Both the position numbers and the translations under genes were made by a program. A stretch of 50,253 nucleotides of DNA from Candidatus Omnitrophota bacterium. GTDB lineage: Bacteria > Ratteibacteria > UBA8468 > B48-G9 > JAFGKM01. The first letter of the stretch is position 1, and each line of letters starts with the position of its first letter. The notes under the pieces were generated by a model. The model was not told the DNA's origin. It saw nothing but the letters and a program-made list of their open reading frames with translations, and did no database searches. The stretch is taken from the NCBI GenBank assembly GCA_016928555.1, contig JAFGKM010000038.1, forward strand, positions 1 through 50,253. Direction: 5' to 3'. This document shows, one piece after another, positions 9,696 to 17,575 of this stretch.

Positions 9696-9711
9696 GTGCG
9701 ATTTATCGCAC
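9696..9711. repeat. GTGCGAT palindromic repeat
   Basis: GTGCGATttATCGCAC, perfect 7-bp arms, two bases after the pgk stop. The same palindrome with loop TC occurs at 21601-21616. Confidence 0.8.
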
Positions 9712-9761
9712 GGCTTTTAAATAATAGCGGTACCGTTGACTTACAAGGAGAGCAAAATCCG

Positions 9762-10511
9762 ATGAAGAAAAGTCTGATTGCGGGAAACTGGAAGATGTAT
9801 AAGACCCCGAAAGAATCCGTTGAATTCGCAAAGGAACTAGTAAAAAACACGGGCTTTCACGATGACAGGGATATTCTTATCTGCCCTCCTTTCACCTCTC
9901 TGCTTCAGGTATCAGAAGTTGTTTCGGGAACGGCGCTAAAACTCGGAGCGCAGAATGTCTGCTTTGAAGACGAGGGGGCATTCACCGGGGAGATATCAAC
10001 AGGGATGCTGAAGGAAACAGGGGTTGAATATATAATCTGCGGCCATTCGGAAAGAAGGAATATTTTCGGAGAAACCAATTTTGTCGTAAACAAAAAAGTC
10101 AGGAAAACGGCAGAGGCAGGCATTAACCCGATTTTGTGCGTAGGGGAAAAACTTGAAGAGCGCGAAAGCGGAAAAGCCTTTGAAGTTATAAGCTCTCAAG
10201 TCAGGGAATCTCTTGAAGGATTTAAACAGCCCGAGATGATTGTTGTCGCTTACGAACCCGTATGGGCGATAGGAACGGGAAAGACAGCAACACCCGAGCA
10301 GGCCGAGGAAGTTCATGCCTTCATAAGAAACTTGCTTGCGGAACTTTTTGATAAAAACCTGTCGGAGAGTATAATAATACTTTACGGGGGAAGCGTAAAG
10401 CCCGACAACATAGATTCAATAATGCTTCAGAAGAACATTGACGGGGTGCTTGTGGGCGGAGCAAGCCTGAAGGTGGATTCTTTCACAAGGATAATTGATT
10501 ATAAGGCGTAA
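9762..10511 (+). CDS. tpiA: Triosephosphate isomerase
   Basis: 249 residues from the ATG at 9762, preceded by ACAAGGAGAG. The track start at 9618 lies inside pgk, and its extra residues run through a palindromic repeat. The N-terminal AGNWKMYK has the active-site Asn9 and Lys11. The electrophile His is in CGHSERR, and the catalytic Glu is in YEPVWAIGTGKTA. The phosphate loop is YGGSVKPDN and VGGASLK. It interconverts glyceraldehyde 3-phosphate and dihydroxyacetone phosphate. Third gene of the lower-glycolysis operon. Confidence 0.97.
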   Translation: MKKSLIAGNWKMYKTPKESVEFAKELVKNTGFHDDRDILICPPFTSLLQVSEVVSGTALKLGAQNVCFEDEGAFTGEISTGMLKETGVEYIICGHSERRNIFGETNFVVNKKVRKTAEAGINPILCVGEKLEERESGKAFEVISSQVRESLEGFKQPEMIVVAYEPVWAIGTGKTATPEQAEEVHAFIRNLLAELFDKNLSESIIILYGGSVKPDNIDSIMLQKNIDGVLVGGASLKVDSFTRIIDYKA

Positions 10512-10520
10512 ACATTGAAA

Positions 10521-10568
10521 AAATCCCCCCATACCCCCCTTTGCAAAGGGGGGATTAAGAGGGGATTT
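10521..10568. repeat. C-rich hairpin repeat in the secG leader
   Basis: AAATCCCCCCATACCCCCC, a short loop, GGGGGG and GGGGATTT: nested inverted repeats. Near-identical copies are at 17506-17555 and 21646-21693. All three end just before a ribosome binding site, and this one is 14 bases from the secG ATG. Confidence 0.88.
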
Positions 10569-10582
10569 GAAGGAGAGAAAAA

Positions 10583-10894
10583 ATGTACTTATTCTTACTG
10601 ATTTTTCACATTATTATTTCCCTGCTCCTCATTGGAGCGGTGCTTTTACAGTCGGGAAAAGGCTCATCTCTTTCAAACATATTCGGAGGGGGCGGGATGG
10701 AGACTGTTTTCGGCGCTGAGACTTCAATAATTTTGAATAGAATGACTTCAGTACTGGCAATAATCTTTATAGTGAATTCAATACTTCTTGCCACTTTGCC
10801 CGGCAAACTGACAACAAGAAGCGTTCTAAAAGAAGCCGTCCAGAAAGAACAGCCTGCCGCCCCTCCCGTTCTCCCCGTAATTCCGGAAGAATGA
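10583..10894 (+). CDS. secG: Preprotein translocase subunit SecG
   Basis: 103 residues. Two membrane segments flank a glycine-rich loop: residues about 2-22 (LFLLIFHIIISLLLIGAVLL), QSGKGSSLSNIFGGGG, then about 52-72. This is the SecG pattern, including the LLQ-GKG and GGGG motifs. It assists SecYEG protein export in the inner membrane. AAGGAGAG precedes the ATG. The gene follows tpiA, an arrangement common in bacteria, with a C-rich hairpin between them. The acidic, proline-rich tail is unremarkable. Confidence 0.93.
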   Translation: MYLFLLIFHIIISLLLIGAVLLQSGKGSSLSNIFGGGGMETVFGAETSIILNRMTSVLAIIFIVNSILLATLPGKLTTRSVLKEAVQKEQPAAPPVLPVIPEE

Positions 10895-10936
10895 CAAAAC
10901 GACCGAGAAATTTTACGGAGAATTCCGCGGGCACAA

Positions 10937-11680
10937 ATGGATAGACTTATAACGCTTCCCTCGAAAGGTACTGCTGTTTTCGTCGGAGATACGCACGGCG
11001 ATTATAAAAGCGCGAGGGTAATCGTCAAAAACTTCATCGGAAAAAAAGATTACTATGTTATTATGCTGGGGGATTACGTTGACAGGGGAGAAGATTCGCA
11101 AAAAAATATAGAGTTCCTGATTGAAACCCAGAAAGAGCATCCCAACCTCATCCTGCTTGCAGGCAACCATGAAATGTTTCCCTTGAGAGAATGCAGTCCC
11201 GCCGACTTCTGGGATTCCCTTGATAAAGAAAACTTTGAGCGCTATAAAAACTTTTTTCTGAACCTGCCTTTTGCGGTATCCGGCAGGGGCTTTATCGCTC
11301 TCCACGGAGCTCTCCCCGACATAGAAAAAATTGAGGATATAAATGATATTAAGCCGTGCGGCGCCGGATGGACAAGGATATTCTGGGGCGATTTCAGGGA
11401 CAAAGAGGGCGATTACCTCGGTGATTTTCTCGGGAGACCGAAGTTCGGCAGGGACTATTTTACGAGAGTCATGGAAAAAATAGGCAAGAACGTGCTCATC
11501 CGAGGACACGACCCGGCCGCGCCGGAGAAGATGTACGGCAACAGGTGCCTGACTATATTCACGTCTTCCGCCTTCGGCCCCAAAAAAAGAAAAATAGCGG
11601 TGTGCAGTCTGGAGAAAGAGATGCGCACCATAGACGATATGGAAATAATATCTTTGGACCTTCAGGAGATTTCAATATGA
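10937..11680 (+). CDS. PPP-family serine/threonine protein phosphatase
   Basis: 247 residues. The three metal-binding motifs of the PPP superfamily are intact and in order: GDTHGD (Asp18, His20), LGDYVDRG (Asp46, Arg50) and AGNHE. RGHDP follows near the C-terminus. It probably dephosphorylates phosphoserine or phosphothreonine proteins in the cytoplasm. No signal peptide is visible. Its stop codon overlaps the start of a Ser/Thr kinase (ATGA), so the two are translationally coupled and likely oppose each other. Confidence 0.9.
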   Translation: MDRLITLPSKGTAVFVGDTHGDYKSARVIVKNFIGKKDYYVIMLGDYVDRGEDSQKNIEFLIETQKEHPNLILLAGNHEMFPLRECSPADFWDSLDKENFERYKNFFLNLPFAVSGRGFIALHGALPDIEKIEDINDIKPCGAGWTRIFWGDFRDKEGDYLGDFLGRPKFGRDYFTRVMEKIGKNVLIRGHDPAAPEKMYGNRCLTIFTSSAFGPKKRKIAVCSLEKEMRTIDDMEIISLDLQEISI

Positions 11681-12549
11681 GAGCGCCGAATTTCGGAGGA
11701 TATAAGCTTGACGAGGTTATCGGAGGAGGGATGTACACAAAAATATACAGGGCATCCTCTTCCCTTGCAAGGCCCATATACGGACATACCGTGGCGATAA
11801 AACTTCTTTATCTTAAAGGCACTCCGCGGGAACACGGAAAATTGATAAGCCAGTTTGAGAGAGAAGCCGAAATAGCCATAGGGCTGAACCATCCCAATAT
11901 AGTAAAGGTCCACAACTTCGGAAAGTATAACAACCAGTACGCGATAATAATGGAGTACGTGCACGGAAACAATCTTAAAGAAATACTGTACAAAAAAGAC
12001 AAACTTCCCCTTGATATTCTGGTCCGGATACTTTATGAAGCCGGGCAGGGGCTTGCGCACATTCATAATAACAACATCGTGCACAAGGACGTAAAACCTG
12101 ACAACATACTTGTTTCGGCTGATTTCAACACCGTAAAGATGACGGATTTCGGGATAGCCAAGCTTCCCAAAAGGCTGTGGCAGAAAGATATCTTTCCGAA
12201 GGGGGGGACGGTAACAAAATACGGGACTATCTCTTACGTGGCCCCCGAACAGACCGAAGGCAAAGCTGATTTCCGTTCGGACATATACAGCTTCGGGGTT
12301 ACAATAGACGAAGTAATAACGGCAAAACTGGAAACACCTGACAACCCCGAAAAAAACATGGATGATTATTTTAAGCGGATAGACGTGCGCAGTTACAGGA
12401 AGAACATAGGCAAACAGCTTATTTTGTGCAATGATTTCATAATACCGCACGGACTCAAGGATATCATCAAAAAAGCGACTAACAGGGAGAGCTTGTTAAG
12501 ATACTCCTCCATGGAAGAATTGCTCAGGGATTTGAATCAATTTTCATAA
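11677..12549 (+). CDS. Serine/threonine protein kinase (soluble, Hanks-type)
   Basis: 290 residues from the ATG at 11677, preceded by CAGGAG and overlapping the phosphatase stop as ATGA. The longer track start lies inside the phosphatase gene. The kinase core is complete: glycine-rich loop GGGMYTKIY, Lys42 in VAIKLL, catalytic Asp138 in HKDVKPDN, DFG Asp157 and APEQ. HKD replaces HRD, so activation-loop control may differ. There is no transmembrane segment or PASTA domain, and the protein ends soon after the kinase fold. The next gene begins in the stop codon (TAATG). Confidence 0.92.
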   Translation: MRAPNFGGYKLDEVIGGGMYTKIYRASSSLARPIYGHTVAIKLLYLKGTPREHGKLISQFEREAEIAIGLNHPNIVKVHNFGKYNNQYAIIMEYVHGNNLKEILYKKDKLPLDILVRILYEAGQGLAHIHNNNIVHKDVKPDNILVSADFNTVKMTDFGIAKLPKRLWQKDIFPKGGTVTKYGTISYVAPEQTEGKADFRSDIYSFGVTIDEVITAKLETPDNPEKNMDDYFKRIDVRSYRKNIGKQLILCNDFIIPHGLKDIIKKATNRESLLRYSSMEELLRDLNQFS

Positions 12550-14456
12550 TGAGGACTAAAACAATCGCGCTTGTTTTTTTAATTTTGTGCCTTGCGGGAT
12601 GCCGCTTTCAGGCAGGGGGTAAAAACCCTTCCGACGACACTATCGTTCTTTCAACCGGAACGGACCCCAAGTCATTCAATCCCGTAATAGCTAAAGAAAC
12701 CAGCACGACGGCAATTACAGGCTTTATATTCCAGGGTTTGACGGAAACCGACGGGGTAACTCTGGAAGTCAAGCCTTGCCTCGCAAAAAGATGGGAGCAT
12801 GACGGGAGCGGCAGGATATGGAGATTTTTTCTCAGGGAAGACGTTAAATGGAATGACGGGAATGATTTCACCGCAGACGACGTTATATTCACCTTCAACC
12901 GGCTGATATACAACCCGGATATTCCAACCAGCAGCAGGGACGTCCTTAATATTGACGGAAAACCCTTTAAGGTCAGAAAAATAGACGCACATACGGTAGA
13001 ATTCGCTCTCCCCGATAAATTCGCACCTTTTCTTCAGTTGATGAGCCAGGAGATACTCCCCCGGCATAAGCTTGCATCCGCCGTTGAAGAAGGAGTTTTC
13101 AACAGCCGCTGGGGCGTAAACGAAAAGGTTGAAAATATCGTGGGGACGGGGCCTTTCATGCTTGAGGAATACAGGCCTGCCGAATGGATAATACTGAAAA
13201 AAAATCCGCTGTACTGGAAAAAAGACGGGGCGGGAATTTCTCTGCCCTATATTGAAAGAATTGTTTTCCTGATAATAGCCGATACCAATATGGCCGTCCT
13301 CAAATTCAAAACGGGAGAGATAGATTTGATACCGGTGAGAGGGCAGGATTATCCGGTACTGAAGCCTTTTGAGAAAGAACATGATTTTACGATATACGAG
13401 ATGGGGCCTTCCATGGGTTCCGAATTCATCGCCTTTAACCAGAACATACAGGCGCCGGCTTCCATGCATAAGAAAGAGTGGTTCGGTAACAGGAATTTCA
13501 GGAGAGCGGTGGCACATTCAATCGACAAAAAAAGCATTTCAAAAAACGTTTACGGCGGATTCGCCATACCTCAATACGGGCCGATGAACGTTTCCTCGGG
13601 ATTTTTCAACAATCCGGAAATAAGAAAATACGCATACGATATTGAAAAAGCGGGGGAGATATTAAGACAGGAAAGTTTTTACAGAAAAAACGGGGCGCTT
13701 TTTGACAAGCGGGGCAATCCGGTGGAATTCACTATCATCACAAACAGCAATAACTTTGAAAGGATACAGATTGCAAACATAGTACAGGACGACCTTAAGA
13801 AGCTCGGGATGAAAGTAAACCTTCTGCCCGTGGAATTCAATACCATGGTGACGCAGATAAGCGTCACAAGAAACTGGGAATCGGTTATAATCGGACTGAC
13901 CGGAGGCATAGAGCCTCACGGAGGGAAAAACGTCTGGCATACGGACGGCCAGCTGCATATCTGGAACATGGAGCCGGATGAAAAGAACGTCGCCTCATGG
14001 GAAAGGAAAATCAATTTAATATTTGAAGAGGGCGTAAAACGGCTGGACCCGGCAGGCAGGAAAAAACTATATGACGAGTGGCAGGAAATAACGGCAGAAG
14101 AACTGCCGCTGATATATACGGCAAGTCCCTCGGCCATGAGTGCGGTGAGAAACCGCTTCGGGAACCTCAAGCCGACCGTATACGGAGGAGCTCTGCATAA
14201 CATAGAGGAGATTTACATAAAGGGAGACGAAGAGAAAAGGTTGAGATTGCCGCTGAATATTCACCCCCTCCTTTTATCCTCCCCCCTCGAGGGGGAGGAA
14301 GATAGGTGGGGGGGCAATCTTTTCCGGCTCGCAATGACAATAAGCGTCATTTCACGATTTTTAAAGAAAAATGGAAACGTACAGATTGAGGATATATTAC
14401 TCAAAAACAGGGATTGCAAGGTTTATATCAGAGAAAAACCTGCAGAAGATTATTGA
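12549..14456 (+). CDS. Peptide/solute-binding lipoprotein (SBP_bac_5) with repeat-derived C-terminus
   Basis: 635 residues. The signal peptide ends in lipobox LAGC (Cys18), so this is a lipoprotein. The family 5 extracellular solute-binding fold follows, with DPKSFNPV, the FFLREDVKWNDG strand-helix and FRRAVAHSIDKKSI. It should bind oligopeptides or a similar ligand for an ABC importer. No permease or ATPase is nearby, and cotranscription with a kinase/phosphatase pair suggests a sensing role. From about residue 565 the protein is a translation of palindromic repeats (HPLLLSSPLEGEEDRWGG), and the last 86 bases overlap the next gene. The original protein probably ended near EEIYIKGDEE. Confidence 0.88.
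   Translation: MRTKTIALVFLILCLAGCRFQAGGKNPSDDTIVLSTGTDPKSFNPVIAKETSTTAITGFIFQGLTETDGVTLEVKPCLAKRWEHDGSGRIWRFFLREDVKWNDGNDFTADDVIFTFNRLIYNPDIPTSSRDVLNIDGKPFKVRKIDAHTVEFALPDKFAPFLQLMSQEILPRHKLASAVEEGVFNSRWGVNEKVENIVGTGPFMLEEYRPAEWIILKKNPLYWKKDGAGISLPYIERIVFLIIADTNMAVLKFKTGEIDLIPVRGQDYPVLKPFEKEHDFTIYEMGPSMGSEFIAFNQNIQAPASMHKKEWFGNRNFRRAVAHSIDKKSISKNVYGGFAIPQYGPMNVSSGFFNNPEIRKYAYDIEKAGEILRQESFYRKNGALFDKRGNPVEFTIITNSNNFERIQIANIVQDDLKKLGMKVNLLPVEFNTMVTQISVTRNWESVIIGLTGGIEPHGGKNVWHTDGQLHIWNMEPDEKNVASWERKINLIFEEGVKRLDPAGRKKLYDEWQEITAEELPLIYTASPSAMSAVRNRFGNLKPTVYGGALHNIEEIYIKGDEEKRLRLPLNIHPLLLSSPLEGEEDRWGGNLFRLAMTISVISRFLKKNGNVQIEDILLKNRDCKVYIREKPAEDY
14243..14340. repeat. Nested repeat: C-rich hairpin inside a TGTCATTGCGAG-type unit
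   Basis: The flanks GAGATTGCCGC (14243-14253) and CTCGCAATGACAA (14328-14340) match the two ends of the uninterrupted unit at 41346-41382. Between them lie 74 bases containing the C-rich near-palindrome TCCTCCCCCCTCGAGGGGGAGGA. The nesting suggests the C-rich element inserted into an existing copy. The whole array is read through by the upstream lipoprotein gene. Confidence 0.75.
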
Positions 14457-14946
14457 ACGGACATTGAGAAGGGCAGATGTTCCTTTGAAATATACCGAAG
14501 GTTTCAGCCCCCATCCGAAAATAAGCTTCGGGCATCCTCTGCCCGTCGGCGTTTCGGGCGAAAGCGAGTGCTTTGACGTGTATCTTGCCGGAAAATTCGA
14601 CATCCCGGGATTTATGGATAAAAGCGGGGAATTCCTCCCCGAGGGGGTCTCCTTTACTTACGCGGAGCGGATAAGCAAAGACGCTCCTTCCATAAACAGC
14701 ATGGAAACCTATGCACGTTATACATTGGAAGCAAACAAAGAACTTCATCCCGAAACACTGCAGGAGTTCGGAAGGATACTCAATATTGATAAAAACAGGG
14801 CGGTTTTACTTATAAAAATAAACAATTTCAGCCACAAAGGCCTTACGGGACTGTTGATTGACGGGACGATAAGCAGTATAAGGCGGAACATTTCGCGGGA
14901 GAAACAGGAAAATGAACAAAGAATACAGAATGCTGATAAGCAATGA
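14371..14946 (+). CDS. TIGR03936 family (DUF2344) radical SAM-associated protein
   Basis: 191 residues. The N-terminus matches the family closely: YRLRIYYSKTGIARFIS, then RRADVPLKYTEGFSPHPKIS and FGHPLPVGVSGESECFDVYL. Members usually occur beside, or fused to, radical SAM proteins and next to RNase E/G. Here the RNase E/G gene overlaps its 3' end by 35 bases, but no radical SAM gene is adjacent. The function is unknown and probably RNA-related. The ribosome binding site is weak (AAAGAAAA). The gene starts inside the repeat-derived tail of the upstream gene. Confidence 0.88.
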   Translation: METYRLRIYYSKTGIARFISEKNLQKIIERTLRRADVPLKYTEGFSPHPKISFGHPLPVGVSGESECFDVYLAGKFDIPGFMDKSGEFLPEGVSFTYAERISKDAPSINSMETYARYTLEANKELHPETLQEFGRILNIDKNRAVLLIKINNFSHKGLTGLLIDGTISSIRRNISREKQENEQRIQNADKQ

Positions 14947-16360
14947 ACAATTTCTGACGCGGGCGGCAATTATGTCGGGCGGAAGGGTGGAATATCTTTT
15001 TGTGTCCAGGCAGGATACCGGCGCCTGCGTCGCCAATATTTACAAGGGGCGGATTGAAAGAATCGTAACCGGGCTCAATGCGGCTTTTGTCAATATAGGG
15101 GAATCACGCAACGGATTTCTCCCTTTCGGCAAGGACGAACCGCTGTACCGCATGCCCGAGCCTGAAGAAGCGGGTTCCAAACAGCCGCAAACAACCCGCA
15201 GAACGGGAGAAGAACTCATAGTGCAGGCTGTAAGGCCGGGTACATCCGAAAAAGGGATGAAGCTGACAACAAAAGTTTCCATACCCGGAAGGTACATTAT
15301 CCTCATCCCTGATTCTTCGCTGAGGACGCTCTCAAAAAAAATAACGGACAGGAAAGAAAGAGAACGGCTTCTGAATATTGCGAATAAAAGGATTTTTGAC
15401 AATACGGGCTTCATAATACGCACGGCCGCGGAAGGAAAAAACGAAGGCTATATCATAAGGGAGCTCAAGATTCTGCTCAGCATATGGAGCAAAGCGAAAA
15501 GACATGCCAGGATGAAAAAAGCGCCTTCGCTCGTCTGGAAAGAAGAGCCGGTTTATATAAACGCAGTCAGGGACTATGTAACATCCGATTTTAAGCAGAT
15601 TATCGTTGACGATGAAAGAACGTATAGGGAGGTAAAGAGATACGTCAATCTCTTTCTCCCCGAAATGCGCGGGAAGGTTCTTCTGCACAAGGAACGGATT
15701 CCTCTCTTTTTGAAACACGGCCTTGAGAAGGAAATAGAAAATTTTCTTGCAAAAAAAGTTTCACTTCCGTCGGGAGGCTCTCTGATAATTGAAGAAGGGG
15801 AAACCCTGAACGCGATAGACGTAAACAGCGGCAGCAGCGACAAATCCGGCATCAGGGAAACAATCCTGAACGCTAACCTTGAAGCCGCCGAGGAGATACC
15901 GAGGCAAATAAGAGCGAGGAACCTTTCCGGCCTGATAGTCGTTGATTTCATAGACATGAAACACCAGAGGGAAAGAAGAAAAGTTTTTAAAACGCTGAGC
16001 GACAACCTTGAGATAGACAAGGCGCAGACGAAGATTCTTTCAATATCAAAACTCGGAATAGTGGAGATGAGCAGGGAAAAAACCGACTTTAAACTTTCTG
16101 ACCTGCTTCTGGAAAAGTGCGAAAGGTGCAAGGGAACCGGCTACGTGAAGAATGTGTTTTTTTCCGCACTAAAATTGAGAAACGAGGTGCTGTCACGCAT
16201 CGCAAAAAACCCGGGAAGGAAATTTACCGTTGAATCGTCAAGCAATATTTACGAGTTTATCAACGGCAATAAGCTTCTGAGCGAAATGCTGAAAAAACAC
16301 AGAATACGCTTAAGGGAAGTCCATGCATTCAGAGAATCGGAGTTCAAGATTATAGACTGA
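14912..16360 (+). CDS. rng: Ribonuclease E/G family endoribonuclease
   Basis: 482 residues, RNase G-like length without the long RNase E scaffold tail. An S1-like region (RIERIVTGLNAAFVNIGESRNGFLPF) is near residues 45-75. The catalytic core has NAIDVNSG and VVDFIDM, whose Asp residues bind the metal. A zinc-link motif CERCKGTGY lies near residue 407. It should process and degrade RNA in the cytoplasm. The ATG at 14912 follows ACAGG; an alternative ATG at 14930 is possible. The overlap with the TIGR03936 gene implies coupled translation. Confidence 0.93.
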   Translation: MNKEYRMLISNEQFLTRAAIMSGGRVEYLFVSRQDTGACVANIYKGRIERIVTGLNAAFVNIGESRNGFLPFGKDEPLYRMPEPEEAGSKQPQTTRRTGEELIVQAVRPGTSEKGMKLTTKVSIPGRYIILIPDSSLRTLSKKITDRKERERLLNIANKRIFDNTGFIIRTAAEGKNEGYIIRELKILLSIWSKAKRHARMKKAPSLVWKEEPVYINAVRDYVTSDFKQIIVDDERTYREVKRYVNLFLPEMRGKVLLHKERIPLFLKHGLEKEIENFLAKKVSLPSGGSLIIEEGETLNAIDVNSGSSDKSGIRETILNANLEAAEEIPRQIRARNLSGLIVVDFIDMKHQRERRKVFKTLSDNLEIDKAQTKILSISKLGIVEMSREKTDFKLSDLLLEKCERCKGTGYVKNVFFSALKLRNEVLSRIAKNPGRKFTVESSSNIYEFINGNKLLSEMLKKHRIRLREVHAFRESEFKIID

Positions 16361-16396
16361 TACCGGTTTGATTTCATACATGGAGCTTTGCGTCAG

Positions 16397-16475
16397 TCCG
16401 CCAAAGTTTTAGTGGCGGATTGCCTGCGCCGGCCGGCTTCCTCAACGTACTTCAGTACGTCTTGTCGCCGGCCTC
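16397..16475. repeat. Composite palindromic repeat (TCCGCCA and GCCGGC/ACGTAC units)
   Basis: Two adjacent inverted repeats: 7-bp arms TCCGCCA/TGGCGGA, then nested arms GCCGGC and ACGTAC around TTCA. The unit resembles dispersed palindromic elements more than a terminator, since no T-run follows. No second copy is visible in the window. Confidence 0.6.
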
Positions 16476-16635
16476 CTCAGTTCTTGCAAACAGCGCTTCG
16501 GTCAACGGTCTCGCCGACTCGACCTTATAGCTATGCGGCGCTCCTTCCTCGTCGCACCAGCTCCCCCGCTCTCTGGTGAGCTCAAATAGGTATTACTATA
16601 CGATTGACGTCAAATTTGTATAAACCCGCTTTGAT

Positions 16636-16664
16636 TTGACACAACCGGAGTTAAGTTATATATT
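16636..16664 (+). promoter_or_regulatory. Promoter of the uronate block
   Basis: TTGACA (16636-16641), a 17-base spacer and TATATT (16659-16664). Transcription would start near 16671, giving a leader of about 18 bases that contains TTGGAGA as ribosome binding site for the ATG at 16689. Confidence 0.8.
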
Positions 16665-16688
16665 ATTGGGAATATTTGGAGAATAAGT

Positions 16689-17471
16689 ATGGCTAAGAGA
16701 TATAAAGTAAACGGTTTTCACGGATATCAGAAGATAGTTGCGCCGGAAAATTCAGACTTGAAGAAAATCAATCTCGCCTTCATCAAAAATCCGGAAAGCG
16801 GCAAATATGAAGGGTTGACTGCCGGCGAGGAGAGTGCCTTTATCCTGACTCAGGGAAACATACGGTTTTTCCTTGAGGGCAAACTGCTCGGTGAATTATC
16901 AAGAAAAAACGTTTTTGACGAACCTCCTTCCGGAGTCTACCTGCCGCCTTATTCGAATTATTCAATTGTATTCGTAAAAGAAAGCGAAATATGCGTGGCA
17001 AGCTGTACGGCTGCGGGGAAAAACAAGGCAAGGCTGATTGAAAAAAGGGATGTAAGGGTGAAAAGGGTGGGGGAAGAGCCGTTTTTGAGGAGCATGAACG
17101 AAATCATGCCCGAAGATTTTCCCGCGGAAAAACTTATAATTGGCGAAACCATAACCGATCCGGGAAACTGGGCGAGCTACCCGCCGCATAAGCACGATAC
17201 CGACAAGCCGAATGAAGAAACGGTTTTTGAAGAATTATATTATTTCAAGATAGCGCCGAGGACGGGATTCGGCTCAATAAGGATTTTCAGCAATCCCGAA
17301 GACAATATTTTTCTGATAAAAAACGATGAGGTTGTTACGATACCCAGAGGATATCACCCCGTTTCCGTCGCCCCTAAGCATCAGTTGTACTATCTTTGGG
17401 TTCTTGCAGGCGAAACAAGGAAACTGATATCCTTCGTACATCCCGATTACAGATTCAACGGCAAACCGTAG
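16689..17471 (+). CDS. iolB: IolB/KduI-superfamily isomerase (5-deoxy-glucuronate isomerase family)
   Basis: 260 residues of bicupin type. The metal site is visible: His167 and His169 in YPPHKHDTD, Glu181 or Glu182 in VFEELYY, and His223 in GYHPV. These match the IolB family, which isomerises 5-deoxyglucuronate in inositol breakdown. No other inositol gene is present. The related KduI enzymes have been reported to isomerise hexuronates to ketouronates. Given the downstream mannonate-type SDR and UxaE, a uronate isomerase role is plausible and would replace UxaC. That role is inference; the family assignment is firm. The gene has its own strong promoter. Confidence 0.86.
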   Translation: MAKRYKVNGFHGYQKIVAPENSDLKKINLAFIKNPESGKYEGLTAGEESAFILTQGNIRFFLEGKLLGELSRKNVFDEPPSGVYLPPYSNYSIVFVKESEICVASCTAAGKNKARLIEKRDVRVKRVGEEPFLRSMNEIMPEDFPAEKLIIGETITDPGNWASYPPHKHDTDKPNEETVFEELYYFKIAPRTGFGSIRIFSNPEDNIFLIKNDEVVTIPRGYHPVSVAPKHQLYYLWVLAGETRKLISFVHPDYRFNGKP

Positions 17472-17505
17472 AATAAGTCTGAGGGCAATTCAGTTCCCTC
17501 TCACA

Positions 17506-17555
17506 AAATCCCCCCATTCCCCCCTTTGACAAAGGGGGGACTTAAGAGGGGATTT
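17506..17555. repeat. C-rich hairpin repeat in the SDR leader
   Basis: AAATCCCCCC ATTCCCCCC TTTGACAAA GGGGGG ACTTAAGA GGGGATTT, nearly identical to 10521-10568 and 21646-21693. It ends 20 bases before the ATG of the SDR gene, just ahead of GAGGAGG. Confidence 0.88.
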
Positions 17556-17575
17556 CAGAACGAGGAGGAGCAAAA

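Larger units (their letters stand above)
16361..16688. other. 328-base intergenic region: GC-rich palindromic repeat block and iolB promoter
   Basis: No gene is supported. The track ORF at 16388 is an Arg/Ser/Pro-rich translation of repeats. The stretch holds a hairpin TCCGCCA...TGGCGGA (16397-16419), a cruciform-like unit with core ACGTACttcaGTACGT (16445-16460) bracketed by GCCGGC, further GC-rich sequence to about 16580, and the promoter of the next operon. Confidence 0.7.

Noticed and set aside
16388-16579. 63-residue ORF in the rng-iolB gap
   Set aside because: It translates palindromic repeats, has low-complexity Arg/Ser/Pro composition and no ribosome binding site.
16689-17471. myo-Inositol catabolism operon
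   Set aside because: Only the IolB-like gene is present; iolC, iolD, iolE and iolG are absent and the neighbours are uronate and sugar-acid genes.
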